This document shows positions 1 to 7,935 of a stretch of DNA of 64,000 bases, piece after piece. The stretch is taken from assembly GCA_947493575.1 (NCBI GenBank), contig CANLRQ010000009.1, forward strand, positions 1 through 64,000, given 5' to 3'. The notes beneath the pieces are model-generated. The model did no database searches, had not been told where the DNA came from, and saw only the letters and a program-made list of their open reading frames with translations. Source of the DNA: an uncultured Marinomonas sp. GTDB lineage: Bacteria; Pseudomonadota; Gammaproteobacteria; Pseudomonadales; Marinomonadaceae. A program made the translations under genes and the position numbers. How positions within the stretch are numbered: the first letter of the stretch is position 1; each line of letters begins with the position of its first letter.

Positions 1-26
1 CCTCAAGGTCGCTGCGGCCTCCCGAT

Positions 27-57
27 AATGGTTAAATAATATACCTCAATAACCATT
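27..57. promoter_or_regulatory. Inverted repeat upstream of FAD monooxygenase
   Basis: AATGGTTA at 27-34 and its reverse complement TAACCATT at 50-57 flank a 15-base AT-rich spacer, ending 33 bases before the first start codon. The position suits an operator, but the regulator is unknown and short AT-rich repeats arise by chance. Confidence 0.3.
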
Positions 58-89
58 AAAATCATCATACAAGGTCGTTAGGTTTATAA

Positions 90-1310
90 ATGAAACAAAA
101 TATTTTAATAGCAGGCGCTGGTATTGGTGGTTTATGCGCAGCTGTGTCATTAATTAAGCAGGGTTTCTCTGTTTCTATTTATGAACAAGCGAGCTGTTTA
201 GGTGAGGTTGGAGCAGGCTTGCAAATCAGCCCAAATGCGATGAAGGTTATAGAGGCTCTTGGAATTTCAGAACAAGTACGCCAAGTCTCTTTTACTCCAG
301 AACATGCAGTATTGAGACACTACCAAACGGATGAGGTTTATTTAAAAGCTGAGTTAGGGGCGGCTGCATTAGCTCGATATCAATCATCCTATTTGCATCT
401 ACATCGTGCAGATTTACATAAGATTTTGTATGAAGAGGCGAAAAAATTAGGCGTTGTGTGCCATTTGAACTCAAAAATTACGCATTTTGAACAAGATCAG
501 CAGACCGTTAGAATAATGTTAGAAAACGGTTCCTCTTACACGGGGGACTTGCTTATCGGTGCTGATGGCATTCGTTCTAGCGTATTAGAGCAATTGCAAA
601 TGTCCCCTCGTTTTCAAAGCAAAAAAGAACCACCGACCTTTACTGGTCAAGTTGCTTGGAGAGGCGTTGTACCTGCAAACAAACTGCCTAAAAACTTGAT
701 TAAGCCGGATGCCACAGTTTGGGTTGGTCCTGGGCGTCATCTAGTCACTTACTATTTACGTGGTGGTGATCTGGTGAATTTTGTGGCGGTAGAGGAGCGT
801 AAAGAGTGGGTGCAAGAGTCTTGGAGCACGAAAGGTGATGTTCAAGAGTTACAAAAGACTTTTGCTGATTGGCATCCTGAGGTAACACAATTGTTGTCTG
901 AGGTAGAGCATACGTTTCTATGGGGGCTGTTTGCTCGCAAACCTTTGAAGAAATGGCATTTAGATCGTGTTGTGTTATTGGGAGATGCTTGTCATCCAAT
1001 GTTACCTTTTATGGCTCAAGGTGCTGCAATGGCTTTGGAAGACGGCTTTGTTCTTGCCCGAGAATTATCTGCATTTGGTTTAGACAATAACCAAAATGTG
1101 GAGCAAGCTTTAATGCGTTATACAAACCTACGATTACCTAGAACAAGTAAGATACAAGCTATGTCGAGTGCAAATGCAGGCTTATATCATATGAAGGGTG
1201 GAGCCTTGGGACGTTTGCACTTGAAAATGATTCGTATGGTATCCAATGCATTACCTTCTGTCGTCTCAGCGAAGCTTGACCCAGTTTATGGTTTTGACGT
1301 CACATTGTGA
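90..1310 (+). CDS. FAD-dependent monooxygenase (salicylate-hydroxylase-like)
   Basis: This 406-residue protein is a class A flavoprotein monooxygenase that would hydroxylate an aromatic or heteroaromatic compound with NAD(P)H and O2. It shows the N-terminal GxGxxG FAD motif (GAGIGG, residues 9-14), the GADGIRS (DG) motif near residue 155, and the GDACHP motif near residue 296 that contacts FAD ribityl and phosphate. Length fits salicylate 1-, 3-hydroxybenzoate 6- or 6-hydroxynicotinate 3-hydroxylases; the substrate cannot be read from sequence. No other ring-degradation gene is adjacent. Its last 45 bases overlap an antisense AraC fragment. Confidence 0.85.
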   Translation: MKQNILIAGAGIGGLCAAVSLIKQGFSVSIYEQASCLGEVGAGLQISPNAMKVIEALGISEQVRQVSFTPEHAVLRHYQTDEVYLKAELGAAALARYQSSYLHLHRADLHKILYEEAKKLGVVCHLNSKITHFEQDQQTVRIMLENGSSYTGDLLIGADGIRSSVLEQLQMSPRFQSKKEPPTFTGQVAWRGVVPANKLPKNLIKPDATVWVGPGRHLVTYYLRGGDLVNFVAVEERKEWVQESWSTKGDVQELQKTFADWHPEVTQLLSEVEHTFLWGLFARKPLKKWHLDRVVLLGDACHPMLPFMAQGAAMALEDGFVLARELSAFGLDNNQNVEQALMRYTNLRLPRTSKIQAMSSANAGLYHMKGGALGRLHLKMIRMVSNALPSVVSAKLDPVYGFDVTL

Positions 1311-1781
1311 AAAGCCAAGAGAGTAACGAGTTAAGGAAGGTGCGGCTAAAGGTTTTATTGTTTTAATAATGATTGTCTGTGGATAAAATCCTTCCTTAAA
1401 AATAACCATGCGATTCAATGTATCTTGCATCAATGTTTTATCAATATTCAGTTCAAATTTATCGGGCAAATCATGAAATAAGGTTGCTAAATTCTGTTGT
1501 AACCAATCAACGGGGATATACAGCTGACGGTAAGTGAAGCCTGTTTCTAGAGGGGATTCTCCATCGTGTATTTCCCCCGGTTCAAGTAAAAAACTTCCGC
1601 CAGCTAGAGAAGTACATAATTGTTTACGGCAATTGAACTGCTGCACACCCATTTCAGTGAAGCCAATAAGGTAAGAATCATGCCAGTGTAAATCATAGGC
1701 ATGGCCGGTAAAGTGGGCTCGAAGGGTCTCGATGCCTGTTATTGGATCTTTCTTAAGATCTATCCAACTGTCATCTGGCAT
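1266..1781 (-). pseudogene. 3'-truncated AraC-family regulator (sensor domain only)
   Basis: The frame encodes 171 residues resembling the N-terminal cupin-like sensing domain of AraC regulators: an HWHDSYLIG stretch near residue 33 and a LLEPGEIHDGE turn near residue 66. AraC proteins are normally about 270-300 residues with two C-terminal helix-turn-helix motifs; here similarity stops near residue 120 and a short unrelated tail runs antisense into the end of the monooxygenase gene. The DNA-binding half is absent, so a deletion probably removed it. The gene is divergent from the amino acid oxidase and may once have controlled it. A stand-alone cupin protein is a less likely reading. Confidence 0.6.
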
Positions 1782-1958
1782 GATGACTTGCCTCCTTAAA
1801 AGTGTGCTGAAATAAAGACATAGTTATTAGTACAGAGATATCACTCCCCATAGTGTAATTCACTGTAGTAACAATTTTTATCCCTATCAATTACCTTTTG
1901 ACTCGTAAATTAGAGTTATCAACAGGGTATTTTTCAGTAATTGATAAGGGATATACAG

Positions 1959-3893
1959 ATGACAGCTTACAAAAGTCGCGCCGATTTCTTAAAACAAAAC
2001 CCACAGGCTTGTGCCTACTCTGCTTTAGCCAATGCTACGAAACAACAAAAAACCGTCACAGACAGTGCTATTAAATTACAGCCTAATCAATTAGCAGGCA
2101 AAAAGGTTGTCATTATTGGTTCGGGTGTGGGTGGTTTAACAGCCGCTTATGAGTTGCTTGATCAAGACAGTGGTGCTGAAGTGACTGTGCTTGAAGCGCT
2201 TAATCGCACGGGAGGCCGCTGCCTAAGTCTTCGAACTGGGGATACATTGGTGGAGGACATCAACAGTGATTTGTTTGATTCTACGCCCGGTGAACCACAA
2301 GTTGTTCGCTTTAAGCGCCCCGTTGGAGATGCTGAACCCTACTTAAATGCTGGGCCGGGTCGCATTCCAAGCAGTCATAAACGCTTATTATCTTATCTTA
2401 AAAAATTCTCTGTAGATGTTGAAGTCTACGTTATGAACAGCCAATCAAACTTGGTACAAAAAGACAGCAGTTTTAGTGGTCTTCCAATGGTATATCGCCA
2501 ATTGGATAACAATACTCGTGGCTGGTTAGCTCAGATGGTTTATAACAGTGCCGAAGAGCTTTTACAGAAAACCGATGTGTGTATCGATCAAGATGAGTTA
2601 GAAGACAGAGTTGATGCTTTAAAAAGTTTAATGATTGATTTCGGTGAATTAGATGCGGAAGGCAATTATCAAGTAACTGCGGGATCTGAAGGATTTGAAA
2701 ACGGTAGATCTCGTGCTGGTTATAAAGTGCTGCCGGGTGTAGCAACGGGTGTGGTCGCGGAAGCATTGAGCTTTGATAATTTGTTGGAATCACGCTTTTG
2801 GGAAGGAACTCGTTTCTACCAACCGGCGGATTTTTTATGGCAACCGACCTTGTTTCAACCTGTTGGCGGTATGGATCAAGTACAGCATGCGTTTGCGCAA
2901 AATGTTGCATCTCTCGGTGGCAATATTCATTTGAACAGCCCAGTGAAAAGTATTGATTGGGATGAAGATAATCAGCAGTTCAAAATTTATGTCTCTCAAG
3001 TGGGTACAGAAGAGTTAATAGAATACACCGCAGATTACTGTATTTCTAATGCTGCTATGCCATTTCTAAGCAAAATGTTAACAGAAAAACTACAGGGCGA
3101 TGGTGAGAATACGGGTTTTGAAGCGCGTTTTAAAACGGCGTTAAATGCGGTTTTTGTGGGACAATTTGATCCAACGAGTGCACCGGGCTACAAGGACAGT
3201 GGTGACGGTTATGTTTCGAAATTTCTAGCTTGCACGTCGAAAGTGGGTTGGCAAGCCGATCGATACTTGTGGCAAGGCAGTCGCATGAGTACTTCGACAA
3301 CAACACATAATGGTATTGAATCAAGTGCTATGGGCGTTGAGCCAACGGAACAGGGCGTTGTACCAATATTTGGTGGGATTTCTTGGACTGACAGTGATAT
3401 TCAACAAATTTGGTATCCGTCTACGGCGTACCAAGATAAAAAAGGTGTTCTTACTGGTGCCTATAATTTTGACAAGATTGCTTCTCAATGGGGGATATTG
3501 TCTGTCAATGAACGTTTGACGAGAGCACGTACAGATGCCGCTAAATTTAATAAGAACTTCGCTCAAGGATTAGATGATGGTGTTGCCATAGCGTGGCAAA
3601 ACATGCCTCACATTAAAGGCGGTTGGTCATATTGGCAAGCGGTTGGTGATGCCGAGTATGCGACCAAACAGTTTAATGCGATTGCTCAAGGAAGCGGTGT
3701 TTATAACCGTGATGGTTCACTTAGCCATGCCAATTTCTTTGTTGTGGGGGATCAAATTTCATCTTTGCCGGGTTGGCAAGAAGGTGCCATTGCTGCTGCT
3801 CTCAACGTGATCAGCCGTATAGCAAGACCTGATGTAGAAATTGCCCATGTAGCGAACTTACCAGACACTCGCTTAATGGTTCAGGGTGTGTAA
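1959..3893 (+). CDS. L-amino-acid-oxidase-like flavoprotein
   Basis: This 644-residue flavin monoamine oxidase would oxidatively deaminate an amino acid or amine, releasing a 2-oxo acid, ammonia and H2O2. It has the dinucleotide-binding GSGVGG motif near residue 54, the RTGGRC motif about 30 residues later, a GPGRIPSSH segment typical of L-amino acid oxidases, and the C-terminal FAD signature GDQISSLPGWQEGAI near residue 608. I chose ATG 1959, with AAGGG 8 bases upstream, over the in-frame TTG at 1941. No signal peptide is visible. The next gene follows after 48 bases and is probably co-transcribed. Substrate unknown. Confidence 0.8.
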   Translation: MTAYKSRADFLKQNPQACAYSALANATKQQKTVTDSAIKLQPNQLAGKKVVIIGSGVGGLTAAYELLDQDSGAEVTVLEALNRTGGRCLSLRTGDTLVEDINSDLFDSTPGEPQVVRFKRPVGDAEPYLNAGPGRIPSSHKRLLSYLKKFSVDVEVYVMNSQSNLVQKDSSFSGLPMVYRQLDNNTRGWLAQMVYNSAEELLQKTDVCIDQDELEDRVDALKSLMIDFGELDAEGNYQVTAGSEGFENGRSRAGYKVLPGVATGVVAEALSFDNLLESRFWEGTRFYQPADFLWQPTLFQPVGGMDQVQHAFAQNVASLGGNIHLNSPVKSIDWDEDNQQFKIYVSQVGTEELIEYTADYCISNAAMPFLSKMLTEKLQGDGENTGFEARFKTALNAVFVGQFDPTSAPGYKDSGDGYVSKFLACTSKVGWQADRYLWQGSRMSTSTTTHNGIESSAMGVEPTEQGVVPIFGGISWTDSDIQQIWYPSTAYQDKKGVLTGAYNFDKIASQWGILSVNERLTRARTDAAKFNKNFAQGLDDGVAIAWQNMPHIKGGWSYWQAVGDAEYATKQFNAIAQGSGVYNRDGSLSHANFFVVGDQISSLPGWQEGAIAAALNVISRIARPDVEIAHVANLPDTRLMVQGV

Positions 3894-3941
3894 TTAAATT
3901 TTTTGTATTGTTAATTTTGCTGATAAAAATAGGATTTGATT

Positions 3942-4958
3942 ATGAAAAAAAGTGACATTGTTAAAAAAATGAAAACCAGTGGCCGTCATTTAGCTAAGGC
4001 GAAAGTCGGTGATGAGGTATTAGGTCCTTTAGGTCTATTGCCGGGTACTTGGAGAAACGTGCCAGACTTGAATGGATTTGGTTGGAATATGATTGCCTTA
4101 CCTTTTGCCGATGGACCAAGTCATTACCGATTACTCTGTAACCAATATAATGAAACGCTGACCTTTACAACTGTGTCGGATAGTGTTCCCAATCGTGGTT
4201 TACAAACGACAGGGTGTGAAAATGGTAATGAAATACTTCCCGGTAATGATGGAGATCAGTTTGTAGCGGCGCTTGATTACGCTCAATCCATTACTCAAAT
4301 TGATCAAGATGATTTTCCTCAAAGTGGCCTTGCCGGTAATAAGTGTGATGTGATTCACCATGAACCGGGGTTATGGTTGAACATGTTGAACCACGAGACA
4401 AACTGCTATGATTTAGCACGTTTAGCAAGCGTTCCACATGGGGATTCTGTGCTGGCTCTCGGTACTAGTAGTGAGATAAATGGTGCTCCTGTTATCCCTG
4501 ATTTTTCAGGTTTACCTGAAGGGACGACAACAGATTTAAATAGCCCTTACTTGGCGCCGTATAAACATTTTAATGATAACCCGTTCGGTGGTGTGTTTAA
4601 CCCCGTTGATCCAAACGAACTGTTGAAAGAAGCGAACAAAGGCGTGAATATTGTTAAAACCACAGTGTTAGATGTTGATACAACACGAGATGGTGCAGGT
4701 ATTAACAATATTCCGTTTATTGTCAAACAAGCCAATGCTGGTGATATGAAATCGACGTTCTGGATTCAAGAGTTGGCTGAAAAAGACGTCAATGGTGATC
4801 CTATTTTGCGCTTACAATATTCACAAGTCATTTTTATTGATTTCTTTGCGCGTCGTGATGGTGCGCCGGGTCTGATTCGCTGGCCACATGTGAGTATTAA
4901 TACGCTCCAAAAAGTACCTGAAGGTGTTGAAGATGACGCTCCAGATTGTCCTGTATAA
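3942..4958 (+). CDS. Nitrobindin-like beta-barrel protein, partner of the oxidase
   Basis: This 338-residue protein has no assignment I can make firmly. Near residue 30 it has GPLGLLPGTWRN followed by GFGWNMIALPF, which recalls the opening GTWxGxG-type strands of nitrobindin/FABP-like heme-binding barrels; the C-terminal third (FWIQELAE to LQYSQVIFIDFF) looks like closing beta strands. No signal peptide or membrane segment is seen. ATG 3942 is preferred over TTG 3936 because AGGA lies 7 bases upstream. It sits 48 bases after the flavin oxidase and before a strong terminator, so the two form one operon; a role in handling peroxide, heme or the oxidase product is speculation. Confidence 0.5.
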   Translation: MKKSDIVKKMKTSGRHLAKAKVGDEVLGPLGLLPGTWRNVPDLNGFGWNMIALPFADGPSHYRLLCNQYNETLTFTTVSDSVPNRGLQTTGCENGNEILPGNDGDQFVAALDYAQSITQIDQDDFPQSGLAGNKCDVIHHEPGLWLNMLNHETNCYDLARLASVPHGDSVLALGTSSEINGAPVIPDFSGLPEGTTTDLNSPYLAPYKHFNDNPFGGVFNPVDPNELLKEANKGVNIVKTTVLDVDTTRDGAGINNIPFIVKQANAGDMKSTFWIQELAEKDVNGDPILRLQYSQVIFIDFFARRDGAPGLIRWPHVSINTLQKVPEGVEDDAPDCPV

Positions 4959-4978
4959 AACACTCTAGCTCCTCTTTT

Positions 4979-5013
4979 AAAGCCCTCTACTTTTAGGAGT
5001 AGAGGGCTTTGTT
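4979..5013 (+). terminator. Intrinsic terminator after the oxidase operon
   Basis: A 12-bp stem (AAAGCCCTCTAC / GTAGAGGGCTTT) with an 8-base loop lies 21 bases after the stop codon of the beta-barrel gene. Confidence 0.85.
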
Positions 5014-5085
5014 GTCTGAGAACGATCTTATAGAGTTATCCATATGCAGGCGTATTTTTATGCGTCATATTGTATAGTGGTGCTT

Positions 5086-5134
5086 CTTAAATGTAGGTGT
5101 TGATTGTACTTTTTTAGAGCAATCTACATTTAAG
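5086..5134. promoter_or_regulatory. 11-bp inverted repeat before zinc-finger monooxygenase
   Basis: CTTAAATGTAG at 5086-5096 and CTACATTTAAG at 5124-5134 are perfect inverted copies separated by 27 bases, ending 45 bases before the ATG. The spacing suggests two operator half-sites or a looped RNA leader. It lacks a T tract and so is not a terminator. Confidence 0.4.
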
Positions 5135-5179
5135 TGATTCAGCCCTCATTCAAATTATAGAAAGTATAAATAGAAGTCC

Positions 5180-6634
5180 ATGAATACAGTGTCAAACAAA
5201 GCAACGAATTGGTCTACCTGTAAAGAATGCCAGGGGCGAGGGAAAAAAAGCCAAAGACTGCGTAAGAAAGTTCGCCTTAACTATCTTCGAGAGGTGGAAG
5301 TATTTGAAAAATCGGGAAGTCAGGGTGTTGCTCCTGTACGCCCTAAAGGTCACCTTTCATTATGTTTGGCGTGTTCGGGGTCGGGTTTAATTCCTGCGGA
5401 TAGTCATCCTTTACCAGATAAAGAACACTACCCCCATGTGGCCATTATTGGTGGTGGGATTGGTGGTGTGGCTTTGGCAGTAGCCTGTTTACACAGAGGC
5501 ATTCCTTTTACTTTGTATGAAAGAGACAGTAATTTTGAAGCACGATCTCAAGGATATGGACTTACCTTACAGCAGGCAAGTAAAGCAATTGAAGGGTTGG
5601 GGGTTTTCTCATTAGCGGATGGTGTCGTATCAACTAGGCACCTAGTACATACAACTGAAGGAAAAGTAATTGGCGAATGGGGGATCAGGAAGTGGGTGCC
5701 ATCCGATGTAAAAAACTCACCAAAGAGAACCAATGTCCATATTGCACGCCAATCTTTACGCTTAGAATTACTGACACAACTTGGTGATCATGATTCTGTG
5801 AAATGGGGACATCAGTTCATGGATTTTAAGATGAACGAAGGCTCTGTTGACTTGAGCTTTCAAGTAGATGGTTCGATAAAGCAGGCAAAAGCGAATATTG
5901 TGGTAGGGGCTGATGGCATTCGTAGTTCGGTAAGGAAGTTACTGATTGATGAAGACGCTACGCCTTTACGTTATCTTGGTTGCATTGTGATTTTAGGCAT
6001 CTGCCCTCTTAAAAGCTTGGATATTGAGAGTGATTTACTGGATTCGGCGACGGTATTTCAAACGGCTAATGGTAATGAAAGAATTTATATGATGCCTTAT
6101 ACGGCTGATTCTGTAATGTGGCAATTGAGCTTTCCTATGGAAGAAGAAGAGGCCAAAGCATTGAGTGCTCAAGGGGCTCAAGCACTGAAAGACGAAGCTT
6201 GCCGAAGAACTCAATGGCACAACCCTATTCCCCAAATTCTAAGCGCTACTTTAAGCGCTCAAGTGTCTGGCTATCCTGTGTATGATAGAGAATTATTGAC
6301 GCCTGAGCGATTGGCTCACGGGTCTAACGTAACCTTAATAGGTGATGCTGCTCACCCTATGAGTCCATTTAAAGGTCAGGGAGCAAATCAAGCTTTATTG
6401 GATGCGCTCTCCTTAGCTCGCAGTATTACAAAAGAGTGCGGTCCATTTTCTAACTGGAAAGACGTGGGTGTAAGAGAGAGTGTATTAAGTTTGTTTGAAG
6501 CAGAAATGTTAGAACGTAGCGCTTCTAAAGTAAAAGGTTCTGCTGAAGCGGCTGAGTTCCTTCATTCTGACGTTGTCTTACACGAAGGTGATGAACCTAG
6601 AGGGCGCTGTCTAAAAAGGCATGGCTCACAATAA
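5180..6634 (+). CDS. FAD-dependent monooxygenase with N-terminal zinc-finger domain
   Basis: The 484-residue product joins two modules. Residues 14-69 carry two CxxCxGxG motifs (C14, C17 with QGRG; C62, C65 with SGSG), spaced like half of a DnaJ cysteine-rich zinc finger. From residue 86 follows a class A flavin monooxygenase: GGGIGG (91-96), GADGIRSS, and GDAAHPMSPFKGQGANQA. The family hydroxylates aromatic or indole-like substrates; the finger may bind a protein or peptide substrate, by loose analogy with flavoproteins that modify enzyme residues. Weak RBS upstream. It sits 3' of the amino acid oxidase operon but has its own upstream region. Substrate unknown. Confidence 0.75.
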   Translation: MNTVSNKATNWSTCKECQGRGKKSQRLRKKVRLNYLREVEVFEKSGSQGVAPVRPKGHLSLCLACSGSGLIPADSHPLPDKEHYPHVAIIGGGIGGVALAVACLHRGIPFTLYERDSNFEARSQGYGLTLQQASKAIEGLGVFSLADGVVSTRHLVHTTEGKVIGEWGIRKWVPSDVKNSPKRTNVHIARQSLRLELLTQLGDHDSVKWGHQFMDFKMNEGSVDLSFQVDGSIKQAKANIVVGADGIRSSVRKLLIDEDATPLRYLGCIVILGICPLKSLDIESDLLDSATVFQTANGNERIYMMPYTADSVMWQLSFPMEEEEAKALSAQGAQALKDEACRRTQWHNPIPQILSATLSAQVSGYPVYDRELLTPERLAHGSNVTLIGDAAHPMSPFKGQGANQALLDALSLARSITKECGPFSNWKDVGVRESVLSLFEAEMLERSASKVKGSAEAAEFLHSDVVLHEGDEPRGRCLKRHGSQ

Positions 6635-6744
6635 GGAAAAAACCGCGAACGCGATGAATGAGGGTGTCATTTGTTCTTGTCTGATATGCTTGCCCTATTT
6701 CTTCCTTTGCTTATAACCGCAGTTTCTAGAAAAATGATAATACG

Positions 6745-7620
6745 ATGAGTAACTTACAGACTGTTTATAACAAAATTTTACTTTTACTGCACTCCCTTGA
6801 ACCGATTGACAATTTTTTGAATCAAATCAGGTTGCCAAAACTCACCGATAAAGAGCTGTTAGCCTTAAGTCTAGCGGCAGAATGTTTGGGCATTGATTCT
6901 GAACACTTTCTTTTTAAACAGTTACCTCCAGATGTTGTTGGGCGCATTGAACGCTTTGTTTATAACAGAAGAGTTCGAAGGCTTAGCTTTAAATTGGAAG
7001 AACTTAGACAACGTATTGTTCAGGAAATTTGCCCTGAAAGTGACCTGTATATTGTGGATAGCATTCCACTAGAGATTTGTCGACTCAGCCGAGCTAATCG
7101 AAGCAAAGTGTGCCAAGAATACGTTGAAAGCGCCCCTAATTTTGGTTACTGTGCAGCCCAAGATATGAGGTATTTCGGATACAAACTTCATGCAGTTTGC
7201 ACACCTAATGGCATTCTAAAAATGTTTGATATATCAAAGGCTTCGCTGCATGATATACATTATTTGAACGATATCAAAGGGGAGCTGGAGAACTGTATTT
7301 TAGTGGGTGATAAAGGATATTTAAGTCGGCAATGGCAATATGATTTGTTTGAGCACTCTTTAATTAACCTAAAAACTCCCATGCGCAAAAATTAGCTCAA
7401 TTTTAAAGAATTTCCTAGTCATTATCGTAAGGCTAGAAAGCGGATTGAAACGTTGTTTTCTCAATTATGCGATCAGTTTATGATTCGACGCAACTACGCT
7501 AAATCGTTTGGCGGGATCAGTCGAAGAATAGTCACAAAGATAGCCGCACTTACCATTATTCAGTGGTTTAATCATTTAGAAGGAAACAAATTAAACAATT
7601 TAAAAATTGTAATTTCCTAA
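6745..7620 (+). pseudogene. IS982-family transposase interrupted by an amber codon
   Basis: Read through a single TAG at 7393-7395, the frame encodes about 291 residues, the usual IS982 transposase length. The first part (216 residues) contains two catalytic aspartates, in VDSIPLEICR near residue 109 and in VGDKGY near residue 190. The third acidic residue, the E of RKRIETLFSQ, lies after the stop. Both sides of the TAG stay in one frame and read MRKN-stop-LNFKEFPSHYRKARKR, so one substitution (CAG to TAG is the simplest) explains the break. Without the glutamate the truncated protein should be inactive. Confidence 0.8.
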
Positions 7621-7665
7621 ATGCACCACGGGTTAAAAATTGTAATTTCCTAAATGCACCACGGG
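7600..7665 (+). repeat. 33-bp perfect tandem duplication at the IS right end
   Basis: The 33 bases 7600-7632 are repeated exactly at 7633-7665. Each copy contains AATTTCCTAAATGCACCACG; the first includes the transposase stop codon. This looks like duplication of the right terminal inverted repeat, as can follow an aborted or nested transposition. Confidence 0.9.
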
Positions 7666-7666
7666 T

Positions 7667-7935
7667 TTCTTTTTATTTATTTGGTAACAATTGGTAAATA
7701 TAAATATTTATTTATGTTTTTATTTTGGTATTATTTTGGTGCGCTGATGTGTTTTATTTTGGTGCATCATGTTTGGTATGATCTCATTATTACTTAGTTT
7801 TAGTTGGCTCTTGTCGAGATTAAGTTTTTAGATGTCGAATTAGTTAATAAGAAAAGTCTAAATAAGAAAAATAATATATATAAATATTTCGTTATTTTTT
7901 TGATATTTCTTATAAATAAATAAGGATAAAAATAT
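7667..7935. other. AT-rich intergenic region before chemoreceptor gene
   Basis: This stretch holds no gene. ATTTTGGT recurs three times between 7722 and 7762, twice followed by GC. AAGGATAAA at 7922-7930 serves as the ribosome binding site of the chemoreceptor. I cannot place a promoter with confidence. Confidence 0.4.

Larger units (their letters stand above)
6745..7666 (+). mobile_element. Degenerate IS982-family insertion sequence
   Basis: The element contains one DDE transposase frame (6745-7620) with an in-frame stop and a right end ending in ATGCACCACGGGT. I find no matching left terminal repeat (it should read ACCCGTGGTGCAT) in the 110 bases between the preceding gene and the transposase start. 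The right end is present twice in tandem. The copy is therefore probably immobile. Confidence 0.7.
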
